The notes beneath the pieces are model-generated. The model saw nothing but the letters and a program-made list of their open reading frames with translations. It did no database searches and was not told where the DNA came from. DNA of 64,000 nt from a virus, in IMG/VR virus record IMGVR_UViG_3300037245_001320, positions 90,019 to 154,018 of that record, one strand, 5' to 3'. This document shows positions 33,068 through 41,261 of the stretch, one piece after another. Position 1 is the first letter of the stretch; each line of letters opens with the position of its first letter. Both the position numbers and the translations under genes were made by a program.

Positions 33068-33574
33068 CTAATTATTTATTATTAAGAAATTTTTATATAG
33101 TCTTGGAGTAATATCTCTCTGACTATAGATCCTTCTTAATATTTGTATAAGTGATTTATTATCTCTTTTATACAATCTATAAATTCTTACTGATAAAGGA
33201 GCTTGTACATAAAGTATTAAATCACACTTTTCAAGTAAGGTTGATTTATGTAAAACAGCTCCGTTTAATATGCTGCTTCCTTGAATATCTTCTAAAACTT
33301 GTTTTGTTATTAAAGGATGAACAAAGTCGTTTAAAACTTTCATAGCTCTTTTTGATTTAAATACTATCTTAGATAATTCCTTGGGATTCCTATACTGATT
33401 AAAAGGTACACCACACGTAGTGAGTAATTCACAACTTATAGCAAACATGTTTTCATCCACTATCTTATGTCCGTACAAATCTAAATCAAAATGAGTATGT
33501 CCTGTTTTCTCACTTAGTTTCTCAGAGATATAATTCTTACCTGATCCTGATTTTCCCACAATACCTATATTCAT
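33068..33574 (-). CDS. coaE: Dephospho-CoA kinase-like protein
   Basis: A 168-residue P-loop kinase. The P-loop is GKSGSGKN (7-14); HFDLDLYGHKIV matches the CoaE substrate region (D-D-x-x-x), FVHPLI matches the HP motif, and LILYVQAPLSVRIYRL the R-lid region. It is somewhat shorter than usual CoaE. It would phosphorylate dephospho-CoA to CoA, the last step of the pathway. It overlaps by four bases the gene for the preceding step (CoaD-like), which strongly supports the assignment. Asn replaces the usual Ser/Thr after the P-loop Lys. Confidence 0.75.
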   Translation of the reverse strand: MNIGIVGKSGSGKNYISEKLSEKTGHTHFDLDLYGHKIVDENMFAISCELLTTCGVPFNQYRNPKELSKIVFKSKRAMKVLNDFVHPLITKQVLEDIQGSSILNGAVLHKSTLLEKCDLILYVQAPLSVRIYRLYKRDNKSLIQILRRIYSQRDITPRLYKNFLIINN

Positions 33575-34527
33575 GACAGATATTTCTCATATGCTTTTAC
33601 ACCAAATTCCTGTAATGATCTAATCATGGATGAAGAAATATGTTGTAGCTCAGGTTTACATGTAAAATAAACAACAGGGTTATTAAAACCTGCATCAATT
33701 AAAGTCTGCTTCAAAGCTATCTCACTAGTTAAATCCTCTGTATTCCTTAATCCTCTTATCAGTGAATAGTTATTATCTTTAAATACATCCACTAATAAAC
33801 CATCATAGGAAATAAACTCCTGAATAGGATTTGCTATGTAGTAGGATTGTACTTTATCTCTGTTATGTCCTTGAGCAATAATAACCTTATCAAAAACTCC
33901 CTCAGCTTGTGTAACAATATCTTCATGACCTATATGAAAAGGATTAAAACTTCCTGCATACACTCCTATCTTGTACTGCTTATTAGTTACATAATTTATT
34001 AAAAAATCACAACTAATATACTCATCCTCACTAGATGTAAAATTATCTTGGTACTTTTTAAGGAATTCTAATCTTCCTTCTTTGTATTCCTCTAATGAGA
34101 ACTTCTGATACTCATAAAAAATAGCATCTTCATATTGTATAAGCTTACAACCTTCTTCTTTGAATATAGCTGTATCTGCTTGAACAATCCAATTCTTATT
34201 ATTATCTTCAAAATCTGCATAGTGCTTCTTTGTAGCTCTAATTAACTCTGCTACATACTGTCTATCAAAATCATTATCATCAGTATAGCAACTGTTACGA
34301 TTAGGATCGCTATGTCTCAACCATGCCATTGCGGATCTTTCTTCATTATCATCTCTGGAAGGATCATATATAAAGTCATGCCATACGATAGCATTAAATA
34401 AATGTTCATTCTGCGTTGGTCTGTTCAAACCACAGTATTCCAACATATTATAGATGTGCTGTATTGTATGAAATCTTCTGTGTGGTTCTGCATATGCTTT
34501 TAATACTTCTTCTGGTATATAACTCAT
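33571..34527 (-). CDS. HD-domain / phosphopantetheine adenylyltransferase (CoaD) fusion
   Basis: A 318-residue two-domain protein. Residues 1-165 resemble small HD phosphohydrolases: PHRRFHTIQHI (His20, His24), WHDFIYD (His50-Asp51) and a later QADTA. Residues 185-318 are CoaD-like: VYAGSFNPFHIGHEDIV carries the nucleotidyltransferase HxGH, FDKVIIA follows, LIRGLRNTEDLTSEIAL is a CoaD-specific stretch, and HISSSMIR is the ISSS motif. CoaD joins ATP and phosphopantetheine into dephospho-CoA. With CoaE next to it, the phage encodes the last two CoA steps. The HD domain's substrate is unknown; a related nucleotide or cofactor is possible. Confidence 0.82.
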   Translation of the reverse strand: MSYIPEEVLKAYAEPHRRFHTIQHIYNMLEYCGLNRPTQNEHLFNAIVWHDFIYDPSRDDNEERSAMAWLRHSDPNRNSCYTDDNDFDRQYVAELIRATKKHYADFEDNNKNWIVQADTAIFKEEGCKLIQYEDAIFYEYQKFSLEEYKEGRLEFLKKYQDNFTSSEDEYISCDFLINYVTNKQYKIGVYAGSFNPFHIGHEDIVTQAEGVFDKVIIAQGHNRDKVQSYYIANPIQEFISYDGLLVDVFKDNNYSLIRGLRNTEDLTSEIALKQTLIDAGFNNPVVYFTCKPELQHISSSMIRSLQEFGVKAYEKYLS

Positions 34528-34542
34528 TATATTATCTCCTTT

Positions 34543-34764
34543 TTAATTAACAGGGTGAAGTACTAAACTTCTTTTCTGTTTCTTTAATTCTTCCCAATCT
34601 TCTTCTGTGTAACAAGCTTCATCTGCTGTCCATTGCATTGATAATACATCTCCTGACCAAGTAGAATCAGGAAGATACACACAATCTTTGTCTCCACCAG
34701 ATAAAGGACTGTATCCATTACCCTCTGAATCTTTTAATAGACTTCTTAGTTCTTTTACATCCAT
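34543..34764 (-). CDS. Unknown protein, 73 aa
   Basis: Acidic protein overlapping the exonuclease stop by ten bases. Trp-rich middle, no motif recognised. Confidence 0.55.
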   Translation of the reverse strand: MDVKELRSLLKDSEGNGYSPLSGGDKDCVYLPDSTWSGDVLSMQWTADEACYTEEDWEELKKQKRSLVLHPVN

Positions 34765-35333
34765 CTAAGTAGTTCCTTCATCTTATAGGCAACAGCTCTA
34801 GTTAATACAATATCATCCATGGCATTATGTAAATTCTCCGTATTTAAGTCAAAATGTTTCCCTAAAGTTTCTAGTTTAGAATTCTCTAGTTGAGGAATCT
34901 TGCCTGCCCATTGTAAAAAAGCTAAAGACTGATAAGTATCTATAAACTTTCCTGCCTGCACCCATGAAAACCAATAAGGATCGCCACAATGTTCAAAATA
35001 ACTTTTCATCATGTTACTGTCGAAGATAACGTTTTGGCCTGCCAGCAAGAACTTATCTTCTTTCTTGTAAGGAGATACAAACTCTTTCATAAAAGCTAGG
35101 ATATCTTGACGCACTTGTTCCCTTGGCCTAAAGCTTTGTATCTGTTCGAGGGTGAATCCATTAACTTCCAGTGCCCCTTGCTCTATTTCTGTTCCAACTG
35201 GATTCATTTCAAAGTACTCTTTACCTTCAATTTTGCCATCAATCTCGGCTATTAAAGCAAGAGATATAATCCCATTCTTATTAAAATCCAAGCCTCCTGT
35301 TTCTGTATCACACCATAACAATTTTTCACTCAT
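34755..35333 (-). CDS. DnaQ-like 3'-5' exonuclease (DEDD)
   Basis: A 192-residue exonuclease: ExoI WCDTETGGL (Asp8, Glu10), ExoII AGQNVIFDSNMM, and ExoIII NLHNAMDDIVLT (His and Asp), a DEDDh set. It should act in proofreading, DNA trimming or RNA turnover. It overlaps both neighbours by a few bases within a long run of early genes. Confidence 0.88.
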   Translation of the reverse strand: MSEKLLWCDTETGGLDFNKNGIISLALIAEIDGKIEGKEYFEMNPVGTEIEQGALEVNGFTLEQIQSFRPREQVRQDILAFMKEFVSPYKKEDKFLLAGQNVIFDSNMMKSYFEHCGDPYWFSWVQAGKFIDTYQSLAFLQWAGKIPQLENSKLETLGKHFDLNTENLHNAMDDIVLTRAVAYKMKELLRWM

Positions 35334-35707
35334 TTTCCAAATCCTCCATAATCCCCATCTAAAACATCTGATACAAGAACATAATCAAGATTACTTTTAA
35401 CAACTATAGGGTTAATGTTTATTTCAATCCACTCACTCATACCTGTCATTTCCTCAAACTCTTCTAACATATGTTTTATGGTATAGTCACAATAACTAAC
35501 ATCCATACTTCTAAGGAAAACAAATCTTGTTACCCAGTATGAAAAAGCAGAATAAGTATCTAGTTTATTTGTAATTTGTTCAGACAAACCCTCTAATACA
35601 TGGTAGTGCTCCATTAAGTATTCTAATGTTACCTTCATTTCTTTCGATTCTTCTAATCTTATATCTATAACTAAACCTGCTATAGTTTGTATACTAAAAT
35701 GTCTCAT
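35330..35707 (-). CDS. Unknown protein, 125 aa
   Basis: Alpha/beta soluble protein coupled by four-base overlaps at both ends. No motif recognised. Confidence 0.55.
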   Translation of the reverse strand: MRHFSIQTIAGLVIDIRLEESKEMKVTLEYLMEHYHVLEGLSEQITNKLDTYSAFSYWVTRFVFLRSMDVSYCDYTIKHMLEEFEEMTGMSEWIEININPIVVKSNLDYVLVSDVLDGDYGGFGK

Positions 35708-36072
35708 CCTTCAAACTCCTCTTTTCCCTTTAGGAATACCTCATATCTTCTTTTCTTATCAAACAATTCTCTTTCCTCTAACTGCTTAATCCTCTGCTCT
35801 AATGCTTCAGGTGTTTTTGATGGACAAGATAATCCGATAACTATATCAGTGCCTTCTTCCCATTCAATAGGTTCTTCCCAAGCGTCTACTTCAATAGCTT
35901 CATATGTTAATCCAAGATGGTTTTTAATCATTTCATCAGCTACATCTAGTATATCAGACAAAGTACCACCATTCCAAACTCTTTCTGAGTACTCCGTTGC
36001 ATTCTGTATTAAATCTTCTTTAGCTTGTTTTACTATTACTTCTTTCTCTTGTTCTGTTAATTCAAACTTCAT
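35704..36072 (-). CDS. Unknown acidic protein, 122 aa
   Basis: Helical, strongly acidic protein. Four-base overlaps with neighbours. No motif recognised. Confidence 0.55.
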   Translation of the reverse strand: MKFELTEQEKEVIVKQAKEDLIQNATEYSERVWNGGTLSDILDVADEMIKNHLGLTYEAIEVDAWEEPIEWEEGTDIVIGLSCPSKTPEALEQRIKQLEERELFDKKRRYEVFLKGKEEFEG

Positions 36073-36260
36073 TTATTATCCTCTACATAGATGTACCCTT
36101 CAGAACAGTTAGGTAAATTAAGATATTTAGTCAAAAATGGTATAACCTCTGTTGTGCATGGATTTACTGGTTGTGGATCTTTAGTATAAAATAAACACTG
36201 CTTTGGACAAATATTACCTGTGTACTCTTTGGCTACTATTGCTTTAGTTATTTGTATCAT
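36069..36260 (-). CDS. Unknown small protein, 63 aa
   Basis: The start at 36260 (MIQITKAI) is set by AAGGAG seven bases upstream; the longer frame lacks a site. Three Cys (CPKQC, PC) might bind metal. Function unknown. Confidence 0.55.
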   Translation of the reverse strand: MIQITKAIVAKEYTGNICPKQCLFYTKDPQPVNPCTTEVIPFLTKYLNLPNCSEGYIYVEDNK

Positions 36261-36261
36261 C

Positions 36262-36531
36262 TTATTTCTCCTTCCCAAATTTATTAGCTATCTTCTTAAT
36301 AGTTATTTGTCTTTTTAAACTCTTGATCTGTCTTCGTAAAGGAATTGTTTCCTCATGATAAGCAGATCTCATTCCTTGCCCTGGAGAAACCATCCAACCT
36401 AAATCACTCTCAGCTTTCTTTAAAGTACTTTCTAGATCCTCTAGTGTTGGTTTATACTCTGTATTATCTGGAAAATCTATGTAAACCCTATTTCCATAAG
36501 GTGCTTTGTATGGTTTATCAAATATTGTCAT
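36262..36531 (-). CDS. Unknown basic protein, 89 aa
   Basis: The start at 36531 (MTIFDKPYK) fits GGGAGG eight bases upstream and an ATGA overlap with the previous stop; the longer frame would run deep into that gene. Helical with Lys/Arg-rich C-terminus. No motif recognised. Confidence 0.55.
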   Translation of the reverse strand: MTIFDKPYKAPYGNRVYIDFPDNTEYKPTLEDLESTLKKAESDLGWMVSPGQGMRSAYHEETIPLRRQIKSLKRQITIKKIANKFGKEK

Positions 36532-36881
36532 GGTGTTACCTCCCATTGTTCTCCTTCTTTCTCTTTCCATCCACAATCGTAACATATTCTGGTAGACCAT
36601 GGACTTCTGTACTCTGCATATATTTTAGTATTCTTACACTTGGGACAACATCCTATTGGCTTTATTTTAGGCTGTGGTTTCTCATACTCATTAACCACCT
36701 CCCTAGCTAATGTAATAGCACAGTCCTCTTTATGTTGTATCATATGTTCGTTCAAACTAAAATGGTATTTTTTACAAATTGGACATGAAATAGTATCTCC
36801 TGTCATCCCACCAGAGTTTTCATTATATTCTATATTTTCTACTAAGGCTTTGCTTATTTGGTAGTTTATTTTTTTAATCAT
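36528..36881 (-). CDS. Zinc-binding protein with two Cys motifs, 117 aa
   Basis: An N-terminal CPICKKYHFSLNEHMIQH looks like a C2H2-type finger and the C-terminal CPKC...CYDCG is a four-Cys zinc ribbon. Such proteins often contact nucleic acid or RNA polymerase. One base separates it from the next upstream gene. Confidence 0.65.
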   Translation of the reverse strand: MIKKINYQISKALVENIEYNENSGGMTGDTISCPICKKYHFSLNEHMIQHKEDCAITLAREVVNEYEKPQPKIKPIGCCPKCKNTKIYAEYRSPWSTRICYDCGWKEKEGEQWEVTP

Positions 36882-37106
36882 CTAATCTCCCTCCTGATCG
36901 TAACTACTAAAGAAGTCATCTACTAAAACAATTTCTCCTTGTGTGTACGTGTCTTTCTCTGTTTTCATAAAGTGCTCTAATCTTAGTTTAATATCGTTCT
37001 GATACATTTTTGTTTCATCTTCATTCATTTCTTCTAGATATAGTTTGAACTCTTCTTTACATTCCCAACATACATAACCTACACCATCTACATAGGTATC
37101 ACACAT
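36882..37106 (-). CDS. Unknown acidic protein with Cys pair, 74 aa
   Basis: Starts MCDTYVDGVGYVCWEC; the Cys cluster could bind zinc. C-terminal half acidic. It is the first gene after the tRNA cluster. Confidence 0.5.
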   Translation of the reverse strand: MCDTYVDGVGYVCWECKEEFKLYLEEMNEDETKMYQNDIKLRLEHFMKTEKDTYTQGEIVLVDDFFSSYDQEGD

Positions 37107-37149
37107 TATACTTTCACAATTATTTCTGTGACATGTTTTTAATCACATA

Positions 37150-37312
37150 TTATTCTCTCCTCTCAAAAATATGCGTTAGAGTCGCATCCCTCCGTCTAAC
37201 CTCACCAAAGTTAGTCTATATTCATTCAGTTAAATATAGACAAATCAATAGGAATTGAACCTACGACTTCTTACCAAACCTCTACGAACGAGTTGGAATC
37301 GAACCTACATTC
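37150..37312 (-). other. tRNA-like remnants downstream of tRNA
   Basis: About 160 bases without a gene. Pieces look like T-arms (GTAGG-TTCAATT-CCTAT; GTAGG-TTCGATT-CCAAC with a mismatch), and there are strong stems TCTATATT/AATATAGA, CTAAC/GTTAG and GTTAGA/TCTAAC. No complete cloverleaf can be built, so these are probably decayed tRNAs. Confidence 0.35.
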
Positions 37313-37387
37313 TACCTATAGATGGGCTTGAACCATCGACCCTCTGGATATGAGCCAGATACTCTAAACCAACTGAGCTATATAGGT
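37313..37387 (-). tRNA. tRNA with CAT anticodon (Met or Ile2)
   Basis: A complete 75-nt cloverleaf: acceptor ACCTATA/TATAGGT, D-stem GCTC/GAGT with GTTGG loop, anticodon stem TCTGG/CCAGA around CTCATAT (anticodon CAT), T-arm GATGG-TTCAAGC-CCATC, discriminator A, no encoded CCA. The anticodon fits elongator Met or, if the C is modified to lysidine, isoleucine AUA codons, which are frequent in this AT-rich genome. Confidence 0.9.
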
Positions 37388-37414
37388 GTGCTATTTTTAT
37401 AAATCTTCCTTTAC

Positions 37415-37606
37415 CTAAACTCTATATCTTATTGTTACATATGGAGTAGGTGCTACACTTGCAGTTGTCCATGAACCTATTCTTATATCTTCACATGATA
37501 AGTTAGGGTTAGCAGACATTATATCATTACATAATTCTCTTAAGTCTCCATATGATATTGTGTTGTGCAATTGAATTTCTTTTTCTTCCATATTTATTTT
37601 ATTCAT
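37415..37606 (-). CDS. Unknown small protein, 63 aa
   Basis: The start at 37606 (MNKINMEE) has AAGGAG at the right distance; the longer frame does not. No motif recognised. Confidence 0.5.
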   Translation of the reverse strand: MNKINMEEKEIQLHNTISYGDLRELCNDIMSANPNLSCEDIRIGSWTTASVAPTPYVTIRYRV

Positions 37607-37616
37607 TTGTTTCTCC

Positions 37617-37898
37617 TTACACACAATCAGAACAAGCGTCCCATTGTAATTCCTTTTCTAATTTATCACAGATAATATTCCAATCCTCTATAGTCAAACA
37701 GTAATCGTCCATAGTCTTTCCATCAGGATTATCTGTTCTTTTAAAATAACAGGGATCACATGTATAAGAATCCTCATCACAAGTCCATTCAGAAGATTCA
37801 TACACTATTTTACCAAACATTGTGTGTTCTGCATCTAGTCCATCTATCTTAAATTCATATCTGCCATTACAATCGTTAGCTTCTATAAGTAAATCCAT
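37617..37898 (-). CDS. Cys-containing acidic protein, 93 aa
   Basis: Acidic protein with CDEDSYTCDPC and a C-terminal CSDC, possibly metal-binding. First gene after the sigma70-type promoter at 37924. Confidence 0.55.
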   Translation of the reverse strand: MDLLIEANDCNGRYEFKIDGLDAEHTMFGKIVYESSEWTCDEDSYTCDPCYFKRTDNPDGKTMDDYCLTIEDWNIICDKLEKELQWDACSDCV

Positions 37899-37923
37899 AC
37901 TACTTCTCCTCTCAACTGTTTAT

Positions 37924-37952
37924 ACTATAATATATTTAGTAATTGTTGTCAA
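37924..37952 (-). promoter_or_regulatory. Sigma70-type promoter
   Basis: Leftward TTGACA, 17 bp, TATAGT. Serves the operon that starts at 37898. Confidence 0.75.
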
Positions 37953-37956
37953 CCCT

Positions 37957-38361
37957 TTATTGGAACTTTTTACCATTTAAATTGAACTGGTGTCTTAAGG
38001 CATTTGGATCCTTTCTACCTTTATTCTTTTCTAAGGGATCGAACGTACATGTAGTAAGAAGATTTTCTTTGGCTGTGAACTCTAATACAGCTAATTGCTC
38101 CATTCTAGAAGTTGGCAACCCTAAATATTCTTTTCTAATATACCGTTTGGCTTCTGCCAGCTCTTTTTTCTCAGCTTCTTTTGTGTAAGCATGATTCCCA
38201 TAAGATAAGTCCATAGTCTTTGCAAACTGAGCCATTTTAAGAGAAGAAGTTTTACCAATATAACTTGGTCCAACCATTACTACTATGTGTTCCTTCTTAA
38301 TGTTCCCAGATAATTCTAATCCTTCTGCTTCAAAATCTATTGCTATTTCGTTTGCTTTCAT
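37957..38361 (-). CDS. P-loop protein, 134 aa
   Basis: A Walker A-like GPSYIGKTSS near residues 31-40 follows a beta strand (HIVVMVG), so it begins like a small ATPase or nucleotide kinase, but no Walker B is clear and the protein is short. The ATG overlaps the stop of the broken gene upstream as ATGA. Function unknown. Confidence 0.6.
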   Translation of the reverse strand: MKANEIAIDFEAEGLELSGNIKKEHIVVMVGPSYIGKTSSLKMAQFAKTMDLSYGNHAYTKEAEKKELAEAKRYIRKEYLGLPTSRMEQLAVLEFTAKENLLTTCTFDPLEKNKGRKDPNALRHQFNLNGKKFQ

Positions 38362-38605
38362 ATTTTATATCTCCTTTGAATTAAATTATGTAAAGGTGTT
38401 TCTTCATAGGTTTGTAATTTATTATTAAACTCTTTTAATTTATCCTCTTCTCTCTGTTTTAAATAATGTGGATCTTTAAGTTTATTTATCCACCATTGTA
38501 AAAATGAAAGTGTTAAAGTAGGTTTCTATAGGAACTGTAAAATCCATATACAGGCTCTTTTAAACAGTTTTCATAGAAATATTCAAAGTGTTTGTTTACT
38601 TTCAT
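38358..38605 (-). pseudogene. Small gene broken by one frameshift
   Basis: An ATG at 38605 overlaps the upstream stop (ATGA) and reads 30 residues to a TAA. A second frame, open from just before this point, encodes about 50 more residues (TLSFLQWWINKLKD onwards) and ends in TGA at 38358, overlapping the next ATG. Joining the frames needs one added base near 38520, and the total of 248 bases fits one lost base. The clean junctions on both sides show that it was one gene. Confidence 0.7.
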
Positions 38606-38805
38606 AGTTCTTCTAAAATCCTTAAACAATCAATACAAGTATTATAGGAGCTCCTGTGGATTGTGGCTTCTGTGTTGTATTCTGCTCTTTCATCAGGACT
38701 TAAATCTTCTATAGAAGTGTTCTGTCTAAGGTAAGAATTAACACCTCTTAATTTGCTATGATGATAATCTCTTAATTCTTTAATCTTTTTAATTTTATCT
38801 ATCAT
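38602..38805 (-). CDS. Unknown helical protein, 67 aa
   Basis: The start at 38805 (MIDKIKKI) overlaps the upstream stop as ATGA with GGGAG upstream. Lys-rich and helical. No motif recognised. Confidence 0.55.
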   Translation of the reverse strand: MIDKIKKIKELRDYHHSKLRGVNSYLRQNTSIEDLSPDERAEYNTEATIHRSSYNTCIDCLRILEEL

Positions 38806-39122
38806 TTGACCAACTCCCAAATACACTCACCGAAGTCTAATAAGAATTCCCCTTCTAGCATATCTATTTGTATTGCGTTCCTATCTCCATAAATTGCTTC
38901 ATCAGAGACAGTGTAGTAAGAACTTGCCCAATCAGGGAAATTATGGCTATAGTTTAAAGTCCCCATAGTATCTAAAGAAATATATCCTTCACTAACAAGT
39001 AAATCTTTCTCAACTAAAGTATCATAATAATCCTCTAGGTTCTCTTCAATATGTTTAACAACATCTGTAATAGTCCAGACCTTTTCTTTAAATCCTGATT
39101 CTAAGCTTAATTTTTTTATCAT
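38802..39122 (-). CDS. Unknown acidic protein, 106 aa
   Basis: Soluble acidic protein, first gene after the promoter at 39157, with AAGGAG before the ATG. No motif recognised. Confidence 0.6.
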   Translation of the reverse strand: MIKKLSLESGFKEKVWTITDVVKHIEENLEDYYDTLVEKDLLVSEGYISLDTMGTLNYSHNFPDWASSYYTVSDEAIYGDRNAIQIDMLEGEFLLDFGECIWELVK

Positions 39123-39156
39123 TTAGTTCTCCTTAATATTTAACTGGTATGTGCAT

Positions 39157-39185
39157 ATAATACACTATCCACTTTGTTTAGTCAA
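39157..39185 (-). promoter_or_regulatory. Sigma70-type promoter
   Basis: Leftward TTGACT, 17 bp, TATTAT. Serves 38802-39122 and downstream genes. Confidence 0.75.
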
Positions 39186-39189
39186 GTAG

Positions 39190-40383
39190 CTACTGCACTA
39201 ATCTTTTAACTCTTTCATAATTTTCTATATCCTCTTTTGTAACTACTTCCATGCTCTCTATTCTTCTCCAGAGCTTATCCTGTCTTGTTTTTTGTTCTTC
39301 TGGATTAGTAAATCTGGTTATATTCCTAAGTAAATATTCTTTATTTTCTAACAACCATTCTTTCATTTTAATAGTATTGCAATCATATATAAGTTTATTT
39401 AGTAAATTAATTACATCTCCTGATTTCTTTAATAAAATTAACATATGCTCGGAACACTTAAATATTTCAAAATAGTCCTTTAAGTTGTTTTCTGTGAGGG
39501 CCCTGTAATCACTACTGTTATAGCCATAACAATTTGCATTTTTGGGAATACCTTCCCACTTAAAAGGGTGAGGGATATGAAGATCAGTTAATCTATTAAA
39601 AATATGAGTAAGCTCCTCCATCTTATGTCCAGATGCAAAAATGTAATCCAAACCTAACTCTTTAATAAATATCTCTGAACATGTTTCCCACCCGATCTCT
39701 CTTCCAACAGTATATCTAAATTCTTTTATTTCCTTTTCATCTAAAGTCTTTTCGTGTTCTTTACAAAAATTACAAATCTCTTCTGCTGACATAGTTACAT
39801 ATTCTCTTCTTAAAGCGTAAGTTACAATAGCTTCCTCTTTTAAAGGGGCAATACCCATATACATTAAATAATCTTTAATTTGGACAAGTGTCATATGTAT
39901 TCCTCTAATTAAACAGTAATTGTTATATTCTTTTAGTTCTTGTTTATTTTTATACACTATATTAGAGAAGGTTTTTCTAATAAAAGACGCTTCTCTTCTT
40001 TTTTTTATTTCCCCTGAATCCCACATATTTCCTCCACGACTATAGTTTACCCATTTATTGGTGTCGTGTGCCTTGTAATAAGCAACAACTTCATTGTCTA
40101 TTACTTCTCCAAGTTCAAATTTTTCTTTACTTCTATTAAATTTAATGTCCTCATCATATATCTTTTTGTTTTCTTTCAGAGATTTACCAGTGTTTGTTAT
40201 TGTACTATTCACGTAGCTTTCTAATGCTCTTTTTATTATTGTTTCTGGACAAAACTCTTTAAGGTCTTTTATTAGGTTATCTTCTGTGTAAAACATCTTA
40301 TCATCTTCATCTGATTTAAAGTTAACGTGCTTTTGTAGTTCTGTCTTTAATTTATTTATATATTGGTTTATATTTACTTCCAT
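39190..40383 (-). CDS. Unknown helical protein, 397 aa
   Basis: A large, Lys/Glu-rich, nearly all-helical protein with scattered Cys but no zinc motif, membrane segment or P-loop. GAGGAG precedes its ATG and it has its own promoter at 40410. No known family recognised. Size and single-gene unit suggest a specific early function, for example host takeover. Confidence 0.65.
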   Translation of the reverse strand: MEVNINQYINKLKTELQKHVNFKSDEDDKMFYTEDNLIKDLKEFCPETIIKRALESYVNSTITNTGKSLKENKKIYDEDIKFNRSKEKFELGEVIDNEVVAYYKAHDTNKWVNYSRGGNMWDSGEIKKRREASFIRKTFSNIVYKNKQELKEYNNYCLIRGIHMTLVQIKDYLMYMGIAPLKEEAIVTYALRREYVTMSAEEICNFCKEHEKTLDEKEIKEFRYTVGREIGWETCSEIFIKELGLDYIFASGHKMEELTHIFNRLTDLHIPHPFKWEGIPKNANCYGYNSSDYRALTENNLKDYFEIFKCSEHMLILLKKSGDVINLLNKLIYDCNTIKMKEWLLENKEYLLRNITRFTNPEEQKTRQDKLWRRIESMEVVTKEDIENYERVKRLVQ

Positions 40384-40409
40384 ATTTAATTCTCCTCCTC
40401 AATATAAGT

Positions 40410-40438
40410 ACTATAATATATTTAGAAATTACTGTCAA
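40410..40438 (-). promoter_or_regulatory. Sigma70-type promoter
   Basis: Leftward TTGACA, 17 bp, TATAGT. Spacer and -10 closely resemble the promoter at 37924. Confidence 0.75.
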
Positions 40439-40746
40439 GTAGTTTCAACCATTTATTTTTTAATTGTTTATATCTCTCTGTTTTTATTACTTCCTTTACA
40501 GGTTGAGTTCTTACTGAAAAGATATCTCTCCCCAACCACTTTGTGAATTCCTCTTTATTCAGTGATTCTGTTTCTTCAACGCATTTAGGACAAGGAGCGT
40601 AACCTGTACCTGACGAAATATGATTATTATTTAAAACTAATACATTGGAAGCAAAAACTTTCTATACAACATTAAGGGTAACTATAATATTCCCCAAAGA
40701 CATAGAAATGAACTGTCTCTTTGGTTAGGTTTGTTTTATAGTTCAT
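40422..40746 (-). pseudogene. Broken zinc-motif gene
   Basis: ATG at 40746 with AGGAG reads MNYKTNLTKETVHFYVFG and meets a TAA after 24 residues, then continues in frame to CCIE. A shift of one frame is then needed to reach a long open stretch with GYAPCPKC and a Lys-rich end, closed by TAA at 40422. Together these would make a protein of about 107 residues with a CC...CPKC metal site. At least one nonsense change and one indel are present, so it is probably truly decayed. Confidence 0.6.
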
Positions 40747-40772
40747 TTTATCTCTCCTTTCTTTATGTTTCC

Positions 40773-40801
40773 ATACTATAGACTTTAGGAAGTTGTGTCA
40801 A
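40773..40801 (-). promoter_or_regulatory. Sigma70-type promoter
   Basis: Leftward TTGACA, 17 bp, TAGTAT. Sits before the broken gene at 40422-40746. Confidence 0.7.
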
Positions 40802-41061
40802 CCATTATACCAAAATAATTCATAAATTAACTGAGTCTTTAGCTCAGGAGCTTTAAAAGAATCATTCATGTATTTAGTGATATCTGCTAATATCTCTATT
40901 GCTTCATAATCTTGTAAGTTCAATTCGTTCACATCATCTAATTCATTTGAATCTAAAATACTCTCAATATATTTACCATGTTTCAAATAGTCTGTGGATT
41001 GATAGTCATAAAATGATTTAATTATTGTGTGTGCCTTTTTCTGTTCTAGTGTTTGTTTCAT
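40798..41061 (-). CDS. Unknown helical protein, 87 aa
   Basis: Acidic helical protein with AAGGAG upstream. Its stop lies in the next promoter. No motif recognised. Confidence 0.55.
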   Translation of the reverse strand: MKQTLEQKKAHTIIKSFYDYQSTDYLKHGKYIESILDSNELDDVNELNLQDYEAIEILADITKYMNDSFKAPELKTQLIYELFWYNG

Positions 41062-41072
41062 TTATTTCTCCT

Positions 41073-41249
41073 TTATTTTGCCTCTTCTACTAAACTTAAA
41101 TCGTTAGTGTGCTGATTTACCCATTGCATAAAATCTATGTTAGTAGGGAAGGCTTCATTATTTGAATATATCCAAGGACTATCCCCTTTATTTATGTGTG
41201 GGTGGAATGTGTCTTTAATTCTGTATATGGTTTTGTCGTTTAATATCAT
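41073..41249 (-). CDS. Unknown small protein, 58 aa
   Basis: Short frame from ATG 41249 (GAGGAG upstream) to TAA 41073, beginning MILNDKTIYRIKDTF. Tightly spaced with its neighbours. No motif recognised. Confidence 0.6.
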   Translation of the reverse strand: MILNDKTIYRIKDTFHPHINKGDSPWIYSNNEAFPTNIDFMQWVNQHTNDLSLVEEAK

Positions 41250-41261
41250 AATTCACTCTCC

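Noticed and set aside
37150-37312. Two more complete tRNA genes
   Set aside because: T-arm-like pieces exist but no matching acceptor stems or anticodon arms can be built.
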